Positions 37,471 through 49,179 of a stretch of 64,000 nt of DNA are shown here, one piece after another. The translations under genes and the position numbers were made by a program. Below the pieces are notes generated by a model. It did not search any database, had not been told where the DNA came from, and worked only from the letters and a program-made list of their open reading frames with translations. The stretch's first letter is position 1. Every line of letters starts with the position of its first letter. The stretch comes from Zonotrichia leucophrys gambelii. Taxonomy: Eukaryota > Chordata > Aves > Passeriformes > Passerellidae. Location of the stretch: positions 6,634,001 to 6,698,000 of the forward strand of contig NC_088175.1 in the NCBI RefSeq assembly GCF_028769735.1, in the 5' to 3' direction.

Positions 37471-40400
37471 ATTGGTATGCATCAGTTTGAACACAACCCA
37501 CTGTCATGATTCTGCCTTGTGGTGCCTCTATACAGCAAAGAGAGATAGAACATCCTTGTTCTATTTTTATGCTGCTTCCTTGGTTTGAGCTTCCTCTGGT
37601 GTTCAAATGCACATTCAAACCTGCTCAGATCTCAATGTCTCTCTTTGGCAGTCATACTGATTTTCATAGAAAAGGCAAGCAGGTGTATATGGCTCCACAG
37701 ATACTACTTTTCTGTATGCACTCTCCTTGTGTTATCCCAGAAATGAAGTGGTCTGGATTTGAAACATGAGGAAAAAATGCCAGAGTTTTGTTAAGGAGAA
37801 CCTAGGCACTGAGTTCTGTATCGTTCAGAAGAGAAACCCTGAGCAGATTGGCATAAAAAAGCCAGTAAAATCAGAGGGAAGATTGTTAACTTCTTCCCCA
37901 AACCCCAGGGGCTTTACAGAAATATAGGGTAGGCTTTTGGACTTCTGTGTGGGTACTAAGCTAGTTTCAAGGCTGGGAAGATTAGTCAGCCTTCACAGGT
38001 AGACTATTTTTGGCGATGCTCTTTTCGCCCTCCTCAGCAGCCTGGAAACCATTTTAGGTAGAAATCAGTAGGTGTTTGTGAAAGTAAATGAGCAAGAAGG
38101 TACACTGGTCCTCAATAAAGGTGATGCAAACAAGAACTAGATCTCCTGTTGAAAGTTATGACCCCCTTCCCTCCCTGAAGCCAGAAAAGGCTTTTTCCTC
38201 ACCAGCCCTGCTAGAGACACGTTTATGAAGTTTGAAGATGGAGTTCATTGTCCCTCACGTGGAGGTGGTTGCATTAAGCAGACTGACCCACACTGGATGA
38301 GTTACACCTCAGACAGTCCTTAAGTGTCCCAATAAGCAAGGCTGTGATTGAATTAAACTACATCCCTGCATCCAGGGCCATATCCATCCCTGTCACAATG
38401 GCCCTTCCAGAGCTGGCAGCTGCTGCAGTGTGGGGACTCCACAGCTGCTTAGGTTTCCTCCTTTCCTCTTGCATTTCTAAAGGCTGTGAGAGTCTGACAT
38501 GGAGGTTTGCAGAAGGCACCAACTTAATTAAACAGAAGTTGTCCCTGTAGCAATGACGGATTATTTAATTCCCTCTAGACAGCACAGGACATTGATCTCT
38601 TCTCAGCTGAAGGTTTCAGATCATGAATATTTGTGCATTCAATATAGGATACAACAAAAAGTCAAGTTACACCAAAATTGAACTCTCCCTGTAACTGAAG
38701 CATATTGAACTGATAATCCTGAAGTAAGAAGATGAAAGCTATCAGTATCTTTTTGTATACACAAATGCATTACATTTCCAGGGCAAATTTGTTGCTGTAG
38801 TGATCAAGCCCAAATAATTAGTTGCATTAATAAGATTTTCAATGTTTCTATGCTCTGAGCTCATCATGAATTGCTTGCCCAGTGTGCTAGATGCTTTTTT
38901 CTATTCTCAGCACCAATATTTGGACTCAACCTATTCACAGCTGAATTATACTAGCAGGTTTTAATTCCAAAATTAATTTTCAGTCCACTCTTGAATTTTT
39001 TGTGTGTCTCACCAACAGTCAAACTCAGGGGCTCAAACTGTGATTGAAAAATGAATACAGAGAGTGTCATGAAAACTGCCAAATGAAAATTCAATCTCCA
39101 GTGAGTACTGACAGATAAACAGCCTTTTTCATTAAAAAAGGTAAGGTAAAAGCTGGTTTGCCATACAAGTTTTCTAATTAAACAAAAATAAAGCTCACAG
39201 CAAAAGTCCTTTTATTCCTTCACTCTGTGATGTATGCCATGTTACACAGACACCAAACAAAGGCAAAAACCAGAACAAATTTCCAAATATATTAAAAAAA
39301 AGAAAGAAAAAGAAAAATCCTTATTTTATTGAAAAATAAGAGAAGAATCAGATAATCCAGGCAGAAAGGCTGGAATGTGTAGTTTCTGGAGATAAGCAAA
39401 GGTATAATTTACTTTTACAAATATTAATTTTATAGGGCCCTTTTGGTTTCATTGCAGTTAAAATGATGATAAATAGTCTTACTGGAAAGCACTTACTAAA
39501 AATCCGACAAGGATTTAACAAGATCTTTTTCTTCTGCACAAACCTAGGTGTAGTATGTAGAGTTTGTGCCCTCAGCTTGCTCAGAATAGATAGCAGAGGT
39601 TACATTTCTGAAGACACTGATGGACTCCCTTCACTGGCATTTTCAGAGGCAGTAAAGCATCAAAAGACACTGGAAAGGGAATTCAGGTATACAGAAGACC
39701 TCATAGACCTGAGATATTCATTATATTTTCTTCTTCTAGACTATGTGTCATATCAAATTAAATGTTTATCTTGCAAAAATCAATTTTTGTTTGCATTATT
39801 TCCTCTTTAGCTCTGCTTGCACATATAAACCTGTGGCTCTTGTGTTTGGAAGAAGGTGTGCCAAAACACAAATTTTGTGTTCATCCCCTTGAGTGATTTG
39901 TGGGTAAACTCAGCTTCTTGTTTCTACCTTTTTGCTTTAATTTCTCAAGAAGTAAAGTATAAAAAACTCATGTGCCAGCACATCAGGGATAAAATCTCAA
40001 TATGAGCTGGCAAGAGCAGCAGGAAACTGTCATAAATAGCTAAGCACTTTTCTGTTCAATCCTATGCATTTATAGCTAAGCTAAGACGAAGAGAACAGAT
40101 ACACAATAAGATAGGGAAAGAGGAAATGGAGAGGATGATATCTGTATTCTGTATTAAAAAGCCTCTGAATTGTTTTGAGTTATTCATAAACCTGTTCTAT
40201 AGAAACTTGAGTACACATAAATGATTACTGATTCATATCTCAAAACAGGGCAAGCAAGTCCTTAAACCCATCTTTACATATCTGGAAAGAAATGAAATTT
40301 TATTAAGGAGGACTTAAATTATGGAAGCAGACACAGGAGGCACTCTGCCACTGAACAGTAAAATATTATGCAATTCTGTAGAACAGTCTATCATCTCTTA

Positions 40401-42387
40401 ACTCAAGTGTAATTTCAGTTCACAAGATAACTCCTGATGACTTAATCACTGGACCGGTGCTGAAAGATGGATTGGAGGCAATGTTAATAACTCATTGATG
40501 TTGATTGAGGTAAGTAGGATAATACCACACACAAACAGACACAAACACAGTTCATCAAGGCTCAAGAAAGTTAATGAAAGTTAGTGGGAGGAATATTAAA
40601 GTTAATTGGGATTTTTTAATGAAAAAATTTTATTAGAGACTGTTAAAAAGCTACAAATCAGTGGATGAATGAAGGCAGCAATTACTGTGGATGGAAAATG
40701 ACAATAGGAAGCAGGAGAAATAGGTTTCAGCATAAATTAGAATTTCTGAAATATAGAAAACTGATGAGAAAATCTAAGCATACCAGGGAAAAATCAACAT
40801 CTGGCAATGACAAGAATGTTATGAATATTTATGGAAATGTAGCTTCCAAATTTTTGTATAAATTTCTAAGATACATTATTTAGTAGCATTAGAACACACA
40901 CATTACTTGGATAGACATGATAAAATTGTAAGTTATATTGAAAAGGCAACATTATTTGGAAATATTTACAACCTATGCCTGGGAAAAAGCAGGTGATAAA
41001 CATAGCCAGAGAGACTACTTAGTTCACTAGCACATAAAGAGGATGTTAGATACTACACTAGTGTTTCGTGATTTTTTATTAAAGCAAATAGTTCTGGAGA
41101 ATTCACACCCAAGAATTCTCTGCAAATTCTCCATGGTAAGTCATTATTCCTACCGTAGAAAATAAATTGTGGAATAATTAGGAAATACAACAGACAAGAA
41201 GAATCTGTATACTTGTGAGTGCTTGGTAAGGATAAGGTTAGTTAGTATAATGTCAGGCAGGTCTGAAAAAATGGAAAATTCATCTAGCTAATAAAGAACA
41301 GGAATATAGCTAATGCAAATCAACATCTTTCAGTAGAAAATAGTATTTTTTTCATTTTTAGAAGATATTTTGATGAGCACAATCAACTATAAAATATGCC
41401 TGACTCTCAAGCTGCTTTTCTACATTCTTTGGACAGAAAAAAAAAGCTCTCCACTGTATTGCTAAGTGAACAAAGGCTGTGGAAGTGACAACCTGAAAAA
41501 TGTAGCTCTCAAAAAAGAATGAAATGGAAATACTTTTAATGAAGTCCATCACAATACAGCTTCTGAGTTTAGCAAACTTACCTAAAAGAAATATTTGCAA
41601 AACATAAGTAATAGCCAGAAGAGAGCATTATGGGTGACTTTAACAACATTTAAGTTCTCCCCATTAAAATAAAAAAACTGCCGATGTTTCCTCAGTATAC
41701 AAAATTCTTTGCCAAAGAAGACAAAGGCAAAATGAATGCTATTTACCGGTGTTATAGTGCAAATCAATGCAATATGGTGCAATGATGTCCTGGGTCCCTA
41801 AACCTGAATATTAGGAGTCTGTTTTCTGTTCCTCCCAATTACAATCCATCCTCACAAGGTAAGCCTTCCTCTCATAGTTGCTCTTCTTGCTGCTTTCTTG
41901 CAAAATCTTGAAGATTTTACAGAGAGTATGTCCCCTGTTTTCAGTGAAAAAGAGTTTATGCTGTCAATGCCAGTTCAAGAGTAGTAGGGAGTAAATTTCA
42001 TTCATTTGCGTCCTTTTCAGTACACTAAGCAATAGGCACCTTATAAACTAGAAAATAACCACTGAAATGGATAAAGCTGAAGTCACCAAGAGAAGGATTG
42101 TCTGGGAACAAGGGGGCAAGGCAGAATAAAGCCCCCTTTACCAAAATGCTATAAATTTGAATTTCTGGCTTTACTGGACCCAAGACAAGAATTCCCCTTT
42201 TCTGCCTGTACTGGTGATCTGACACTGCAATACTTGAGCATTACTTCTTTCTTCTACATTTTTTATGTTATAATCTGAAAATCAGAGGCTGAAACAACTA
42301 AACTGCACATCTGAAATGCTTTTTGCACATTGTCCAAGGCCAACTGCTGGATTTTCAGAAATGGCAATTTATAACTAGAAATCCTCC
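37471..42387. other. Unassigned noncoding sequence
   Basis: About 4.9 kb of unique AT-rich DNA between two LTR copies. It holds A-rich patches (about 39292-39317) but no recognised gene, RNA or repeat family. The 115-codon frame at 39463-39810 shows no family signature. Confidence 0.45.
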
Positions 42388-42752
42388 TGTGACAGTGTTC
42401 ACAGGGGTCTTAGGATGAGGGAAGAGACGAGGATCTGACTCCATGTTTCAGAAGGCTTGATTCATTATTTTTTGATATATATTACATTAAAACTATACTA
42501 AAACAATAGAAGAAAGGATTTCATCAGAAGGCTAGCTAAAAAGAAAGAAGAATGATAACAAAGGCTTGTGGCTTGGAGAGAAATCCAAGCCAGCTGACTG
42601 TGATTGGCCATTAATTAGAAACAACAACATGGGCCAATCACAGATCCACCTGTTGCATTCCACAGCAGCAGATAATCATTGTTTACATTTTGTTTCTGAG
42701 GCCTCTCAGCTTCTCAGGAAGAAAGGATTTTTCATAAAAGATGTCTGTGACA
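42388..42752 (-). mobile_element. Solo LTR, passerine ERVK-like family (copy 3)
   Basis: A 365-base LTR with termini TGTGACAGTG and TGTCTGTGACA and a perfect 6-base target-site duplication TCCTCC at 42382-42387 and 42753-42758. It is the best-preserved copy relative to the songbird consensus I recall. Internal features are an 11-bp inverted repeat with CCAAT cores (42599-42609 and 42632-42642) in the U3-like part and a TA-rich segment near 42476. The AATAAA signal seen in copies 1 and 2 is altered here to AATGAATC. No gag, pol or env sequence adjoins, so it arose by LTR-LTR recombination of a provirus. Confidence 0.98.
42599..42642. promoter_or_regulatory. Inverted CCAAT-box pair in the LTR
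   Basis: TGTGATTGGCC (42599-42609) and GGCCAATCACA (42632-42642) are perfect reverse complements, 22 bases apart, each with a CCAAT core. Such a dyad is a plausible NF-Y binding arrangement in the LTR promoter. Present activity is unknown. Confidence 0.6.
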
Positions 42753-42819
42753 TCCTCCCATTGCAAATAAACATGAAGGGCAGGTATGAGCAAGTGCCTA
42801 AGAGCCACTGAACATGCAG

Positions 42820-43290
42820 CCAGTAATACACGCAAGCATTTGAGGCGCACATTAATATCTGGAGCTTGAATTCAATTAGGCACTACTATTTTGACACTAA
42901 GACGTCAGTAAAAAATATCAGTGCTGTTATTTGCCCTGTGACTTTATTACTTAAACATTTGTGCCAAATGAATCCTTCTTTATTTAGGCCTTACCTCTCT
43001 TACTCCCAGGTGGAAGTGCAGTGCAGATCTATCTCCCCTCTACACGATTGTTTGCACCTATTATTAATCAAAGCACCCCATTAAGCATGGTATCAGGCTA
43101 CTGTGAGTAATCTCCTTGAAATAAGAGAGGCTTGATAGGGCTGAGCATTCCAAAGAATGCTGTAATCATGTGCTTTCTTTGCAAGTGCTCTCAGGAGCAC
43201 ACAAATTACTGCCTTTATTAGAGACCAGCAAATGTGTTTGGACAAAACCAGAGTGAATGCATGCTACCACTCGAACTACAAACCAAACTA
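42820..43290. other. Candidate conserved noncoding interval
   Basis: Repeat-free sequence immediately right of LTR copy 3, with dense regulatory-like words: GAATTCAATTAGGC near 42868, a CRE-like GACGTCA (42901-42907), GATTGTTTGCAC (forkhead-like) near 43046 and TAATCAAAG (43065-43073, TCF/LEF- or HNF1-like). Texture resembles known vertebrate conserved noncoding elements. This is inference without alignment. Confidence 0.3.
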
Positions 43291-45884
43291 AACATAAGCC
43301 TTTATACTGATTATTTATATTAAAAAAATCAGTGCATTATTTCTTCTAAACAAGAATTTCTTCTAAACAAGAATTTTTACATATCTGCAGTTCTTGACTG
43401 GGAGTAAACAGCATTTAGAAACTAGCCCCAAATCAGGCAGTACAGGCAAGCTCCTACCTTAAGCTCAGACAATTTACAAGCATTTTAAATCCAGTGAGAC
43501 TTTTGATGTCTAAACAAATGGAAACAAATCTCTATATGCTTTGATGTGAATATTTCATCTGAAAGGATCCCACATGTTTGCCTAGTAAAGCTGTCTTCCT
43601 TGTTCCCTTTAACATTAATTTTTAGGTAAATAAGGACATGCTGCCATGTTGAAGAAGAAGCACAGAACCTGTGCACATTTGCTACATGTGTAAATGATGA
43701 GGAGGAGCTCATGGGAACACACATATTAAATGAAGTGAATGCGAACTGAAATAAGGAGTATGAGATCAAGCACTTTATCTAGATGCAGAATGACCAGAAG
43801 AACTCCATCAATATGAACCCAAGCTATACTCTCTTTAGACTAAATATTCGATGCCTAAAAAACACCAGCCTGAGCTGGCAAGTCTGAATGGTTACCTTAC
43901 TGATAACAAAGAGGAACAGTCATGGATCCATAGTACTGCCCTGTTGGGGAGTCTATTTCATGCACAGTGCTGGAAGTTTTACAGCAAATATAATTTCTGC
44001 AACAAATTGAAATGTAATTGAAATGTGGCAGATCTCTGTCAAGCAGCCACAGTATAGCATAGGCAGATTTTCTGTAGAGTTATTGGATGAATTAAAAAAT
44101 GAACTGCTCATTAACTTCATTTTATTCATAGCTCTAATAAGAGTAGTTACATCAGGTCTTGTCTTTCTCACCCTGTATTACAACATATTCAGTCTTTTCT
44201 GTTTGGCTTCACCACCTTTTTCACTCCTGTAGAAAATAACATTTACTCTTTCTCTTTCATTATGGATGGAAGCAGCTGACCAGGCACCACTGCACTCTCA
44301 TGTAAAAGTCACATCCTGGAAGCTTCAGTCAATATCAGCCTTTTCAAGAGCACCCAAATCCCTGCTGTCAAACATGTGGGATGCTCACAGCCAGCTCTTC
44401 TGTCCTCATCACCCACTCGTTCCAGTCCAGTGACCTTTCCAGCACAGTAACAGCTGCCAACGTACTGCAGACATATAAGAAGTATGCAAATGCCAAGTGC
44501 CATTTAATGTGCCCATTGTCTCTTGAAATACAAGTCATTTCTTTCTCTCCGCCAAAAGAAATCTCTTAGATCACTGTGCAAATAAAGCCAACTTGAGGTT
44601 ATATTGATTTACATCCCTTAAATTCAAACAAGCCTCAGGAATATGTTTAAAGGCTCTATGACTTCTTTAGAAGCTTGCAGAAGGCATTTGAAGCGAGCAC
44701 ATGCTTTGTAGATCACATGTGTACCGTTGTCATTTCAAATACCAAGGCAAGGGCTTCCTAAGGGAGCTAGCTGTCCTAGGCACTGCAGCTTCAGAGGACA
44801 GCTGGACACCTACTCCCCTTCAGGTCTCAGAAAATCACAAAGTCCTAACAAAGAGACAATCAAAGTCTTTTAATGAGAATTTATAGCTTATTGCCTTCTT
44901 ACCTGTTCAGCTGACATGAAAGAGTTTTAGAAAGGGAAAAATGTCAACCTTTCATGCAGCTGAAACTTGATCTCAGTTGTATCAGAGTGCTGGATAGCCT
45001 TTGAACAAGAGGAGAGGTGGAATTAGACAAGTGATTAATGCTCACTGGTTTCATAGAGAGTCTGGCAACATATTTTGCAAGCGGGTCAGTCAAGAAGTAA
45101 GGTTAGTTTTAGCTCAGAGCTCTCTGTCTGTCTCTTTATGGATAGATTTATGATTTAGTTAGGGCAACTGAAAATGTTGAGAAATAGATATTTCTAGTGT
45201 ACATTTTTAATAAAAGTCTACTACTATTGCCAGCTGATTCTGATGTCAAAGTTTCCTTCTTAACCACATACTACCAAAATCAGAAGTTTTCAGAGTTTGA
45301 ATGAGAAGCAACCAAGGACAAAGACAATGATGAATTTAGAAATTAAACAAATACAAAACACTTTCTCTTAGAGAAAAATGCAAGACTATTGTGAACCCCA
45401 CAATTACTGCATAAAATCCAACTTTTAGAGCATTTGCACAGTATATTTCTGTCAATATCAGAGAGCAACAAACAAGAAAAAAAATCTTTGCTAAACTGCA
45501 GTGCCAGAGTGAGCATAGAAATTGTACTTTCACTTGCACATCAGGCCAACTGATTTACAAGTACCACATTTGGCCTCCTAAATTTAGTCAAAACTCAGTC
45601 CTGTGCTGATGCAGACTACGCTTCTTTTAATAACCTAACTGCACAGATCTCCAACCAGAACATTTTGAATGAAGAAAACAGTGTGAATGACCACAGACAT
45701 AAATGGGAAAAGATTTTTTCCCCTACCTCCTTCACTTTAGGCAGCATTAATGGAGTCTAAGATGGAATGTGACTGTTTTTGTAAGAGTTAATCTCCACAA
45801 GGACACATGCAAAGAATGAAGTTATAAACCAAACCCATGTTTTCATAATTTTTCAATCAGAGTTTTCATTGGTATTCATTATTG
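43291..45884. other. Unassigned noncoding sequence
   Basis: Unique sequence with one 17-bp tandem duplication at 43339-43372. No gene recognised. Confidence 0.45.
43339..43372. repeat. 17-bp tandem duplication
   Basis: ATTTCTTCTAAACAAGA occurs at 43339-43355 and again, without mismatch, at 43356-43372. The perfect identity implies a recent event. Confidence 0.95.
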
Positions 45885-45940
45885 TTGGACTCAATGATCT
45901 TAGGGGTCTTTTCAGTGTAAAAGTTTCTATGTTTCTAATT
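45885..45940 (+). mobile_element. CR1 LINE, terminal 3' stub
   Basis: TTGGACTCAATGATCTTAGG, GGTCTTTTCAGTGTAAAAG and TTTCTATGTTTCTAATT match the last bases of CR1 (GGACTCGATGATCTTAGAGG then GTCTTTTCCAACCT and ATTCTATG units). Only about 55 bases are left, an extreme 5' truncation. Confidence 0.7.
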
Positions 45941-45944
45941 ATTT

Positions 45945-48819
45945 GCGATGAATGCAATTCCTCCTTGCGTAATTAAGCTTAATTTAGCATCCCAGCACAC
46001 AAGGGAAAAATAAAAAGGAAAAAAATCCATGAAATAGTACTACTTTGTATTCCTGCCAGCCAGGAAGTAGTTGGACACCTAAATACACAGGTACTTATTT
46101 TGAAGGGTTTTCAAAATTCATGTGAATTCAATGAGAAACAGAACTGAAAATCTGGCTAGAAATCACTAAGGAGCAACACATTGGTTAAGTTTATTCAGAT
46201 CTTATTCATGTATTCTAAGAAGGGTGAAATTCTTTTCTCTGACAGAGAAAAAAAGACAGATTGCAGCCTGAACTCTGTAGCAAAATTGCCTCTGAAATTA
46301 TCCCTGTATCTATTAGAAATCAAGATTTAGATATTCCCTTTTAACCAGTGCTGCATATTTAATTCTTGGTTAACTTTTGTAAAGAGCTATATAAGTGCAG
46401 AAATATTTTCTCTTTGTGCCTCTTCTGCCACATCTTGTAATTTTTTTTCTAAGAATCTTTTCTTCTCTGGGTTACACAAGGTAACACGGCTGTGCTCACA
46501 GATCTACAAATAATAGCAGTAATAACATCAATAATAATAAACCAAAAAACTCTTTTTTCCTGTTCATTACATTGCAGAATTAAGCCTCAAAAAGTTGTAT
46601 TTCCTGCTAATGGAAATGTTAATTGCTCAGTCTTTTTCCCTCATGATAAAAATGAAGTCATACTTTTATTATGGCTGCCTATTTTAATGCAATTGTCATT
46701 TTTGGGCTTTGTGCAATAACTAAAAGTAAGACAACACTGCTGTGCCAACACCCAACAGCATCTTTACTCAGTTAAATATAATTGTAGCAAATTTAGACAA
46801 ATGTTGTAATACAATAATCTACAGTGTACTGGGTTTTGTAGTTGAATATACAGAAACACCTGCCTGTAGTTGTTTCAGAATGTATTTCCTCACATAAGCT
46901 TTACACATAACAAAATCATAGAGTTATATTAAACTGTTGGTCCATTAAAAAGATTGTGTCTGTAAATCCTAATCATAACATTCATAAGAAATACTGAAGG
47001 TAATTAATATTAGAGTGATACTAGTCACTCTAAAAAAACCCAGAGGACAAAAGGCAGCACAGGGGAGCTTTAATTTTATGCTGGTGCACACTGTGGGTTT
47101 TTCTTATTAAAATTTAAATTTTTTCTTCTTTTTATAGCAAGAAAGACTGTTTAAACATTGTACTTAGAAAAAAAATGTTAGAAATGCTCCTGCTGAAAGG
47201 ACATTTAGCAATGAAAATGCAAATCTGAAATCTAAAGTAAGTTGCTGATCCCCCACAGGGCTTCATGGCAGTAGAAAGAAAAATCAAAGGTCTTCAGTAT
47301 GGTTGGAGTTAATCTTGAGTCCAAATATCTTCTTGTATTAAGGATTTTTCTGAACCTCTGACAGTTTCTCATACTGCTGCTATCTGCCATAATCTGGTAT
47401 TTAGCAGAAGGATTAACATCTGGCTGAGAATTGTCTTTTCTTTACCACCTGAATTCTATTCAGATTTGTCAGACATATTAAAAAATTTTTGCTTCTTAAG
47501 GAGGAAAATGCATAAAGGCATTATGAAAACAGTTTGCAGATTAATTCTTTCCCAGAAATTTCTACTTGAAAGTACAACACTTGAAGTTATGCGGCAAATT
47601 TCATAGCTGAATATTCAACACATAATATATACATTTTCATTCACATTTTAAAGTGAATAACTTTTGGCAGCCTTCAAATTCCTTCTGAATTCACTTTCCT
47701 AAATATATTCAGTGATAGGAATATTTGATAAAACAATTAATGTTGCAGAATATTTTGTGGACAGAAAGCTTATTTGAAATAATGCATTGGAAAGTTAAAT
47801 TTGAAAGTAATTGTCCTCTCTTTGGGAACAAAAACAAAAAAAAATCACTTTTTTTGGTTCACTGAAAACCACAGCAATGAAGACTTACAACAATTCACCA
47901 ATCTAGTTGCCATCAAAGTGTAGTAATCATTGCCTGACTCCAAAACTGGGTAGCAGAGACAGAATGTTGAATAAGGTTGCCAATAAGTGTCTGGACTGGG
48001 AATAAAATTCAGGCCAAGCCATCAAGTGTTCTCTCAACTCTAAGCATGAAATCATAATGAATGGTTTGTTAATCAGTAGGATAGAAACTAAGAGCATCAT
48101 CTGTATTGGTTCATAAAAATGAGCACTGATTCCAGTATTGCTCTGTCACAAAGAAGGTGCCCTACATGTTGGCTAAATACTTTCTTAAATTGTCCAAACA
48201 TTTCTGATTCCAAGCCCAATTCTTGTGACAGCTGAGCTCAATAGAGGTTATGAAAGTCAGACAACTTAGGAGCTCTAAACCAGGTGAATTAGCAAAATGT
48301 TGTTTAGTAGGGATGTGTTTTAAACTCTGATGGAATCTATTAAGGAACTCTACGAGTGTTCTTTATGTTCACAGACTGTTCTGGACAAAATTACTGTTCC
48401 TGATGATTTATTTTTTTGGACTAAAAGGACTTGGTCTACAGAACATCCAGATTCTAATCAGAGGGCTAGAGGAGAGCCTGCAGACTCATATGTTTAAGTG
48501 ATGTTTCCATGGATACAACTGACTTGAGTTTGTGAACTTACCTTCAACAAGTGGAAAAACATATCTCATCTTCCCAAACTTTTGAGTGTCAGGATACAGA
48601 CATCACTTGTCCATGGAATAAATGTGGAGCCAGGGACTGGAGTGCAGAAGCAAGGAAAAATGCACGTAACTTGCATTGCTAATCTGAAACTGCAGCAGTA
48701 TGTGCTGGGCAATCTAAACCAGGCTAGGTAATTTTGTGGGTAATTTTCAGCAACATTTAGGCTGAAATAATCAACAGCACAAATAAAGACCAAGAAACAA
48801 TTGGTTGTGAGGAAGTTCT
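45945..48819. other. Unassigned noncoding sequence
   Basis: AT-rich unique DNA with a 9-bp hairpin at 47010-47033. No gene or repeat family recognised. Confidence 0.45.
47010..47033. repeat. 9-bp inverted repeat
   Basis: Arms TTAGAGTGA (47010-47018) and TCACTCTAA (47025-47033) pair perfectly around TACTAG. Small, function unknown. Confidence 0.8.
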
Positions 48820-48829
48820 GGAAAAAAAA

Positions 48830-49170
48830 CATGTCAAAGGGATGCTGTGGGCCATCAACCAAACATGAGTCAACAATGCCATGCTGTTTCAATGAAAAGA
48901 GAGCTGCATTAGGCTCTATTAACAGGAATAGCTCACCAGACATGTGATGCAATCCTTCCATCCAAACCCTGTCTGAAATCCTGATTCTATTCAAACGCCC
49001 ACGGAGACATGTCTAGAGAATGTCAGATGTCCATGGTGGGAAGAACAAGAAGCAGTGGGCATTGCTGCAAGGAATATTCAAGTATGCTATTAGGAGAACT
49101 TTTTAGCAGTAAGTATAGTGCAGGCCTGTAATATATTGTCAGGGAAAATTCTGAAATCTCCACAATCATG
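48830..49170 (+). mobile_element. Old CR1-type LINE relic
   Basis: The block AACCAAACATGAGTCAACAA followed by TGCCATGCTG, AATGAAAAGAGAGCTGCATT, TATTAACAGGAATAG and ATGTGATGCAATCCTTCC matches the CR1 ORF2 segment that reads AA.ATGAGTCAGCAATG...GCATTAGG...ACAGG...GTGATCCTTCC. The downstream block with GGAACTTTTTAGCAGTAAG-like wording and TGAAATCTCCAC fits the 3' end of the same family. Diverged and interrupted. A 142-codon minus-strand frame overlaps it and is antisense to the LINE, so not a gene. Confidence 0.55.
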
Positions 49171-49179
49171 AGTCATCAA

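Noticed and set aside
48566..48994. 142-codon minus-strand open frame, among the longest in the window
   Set aside because: It lies largely antisense to an old plus-strand CR1 relic, has no recognised domain and no splice context.
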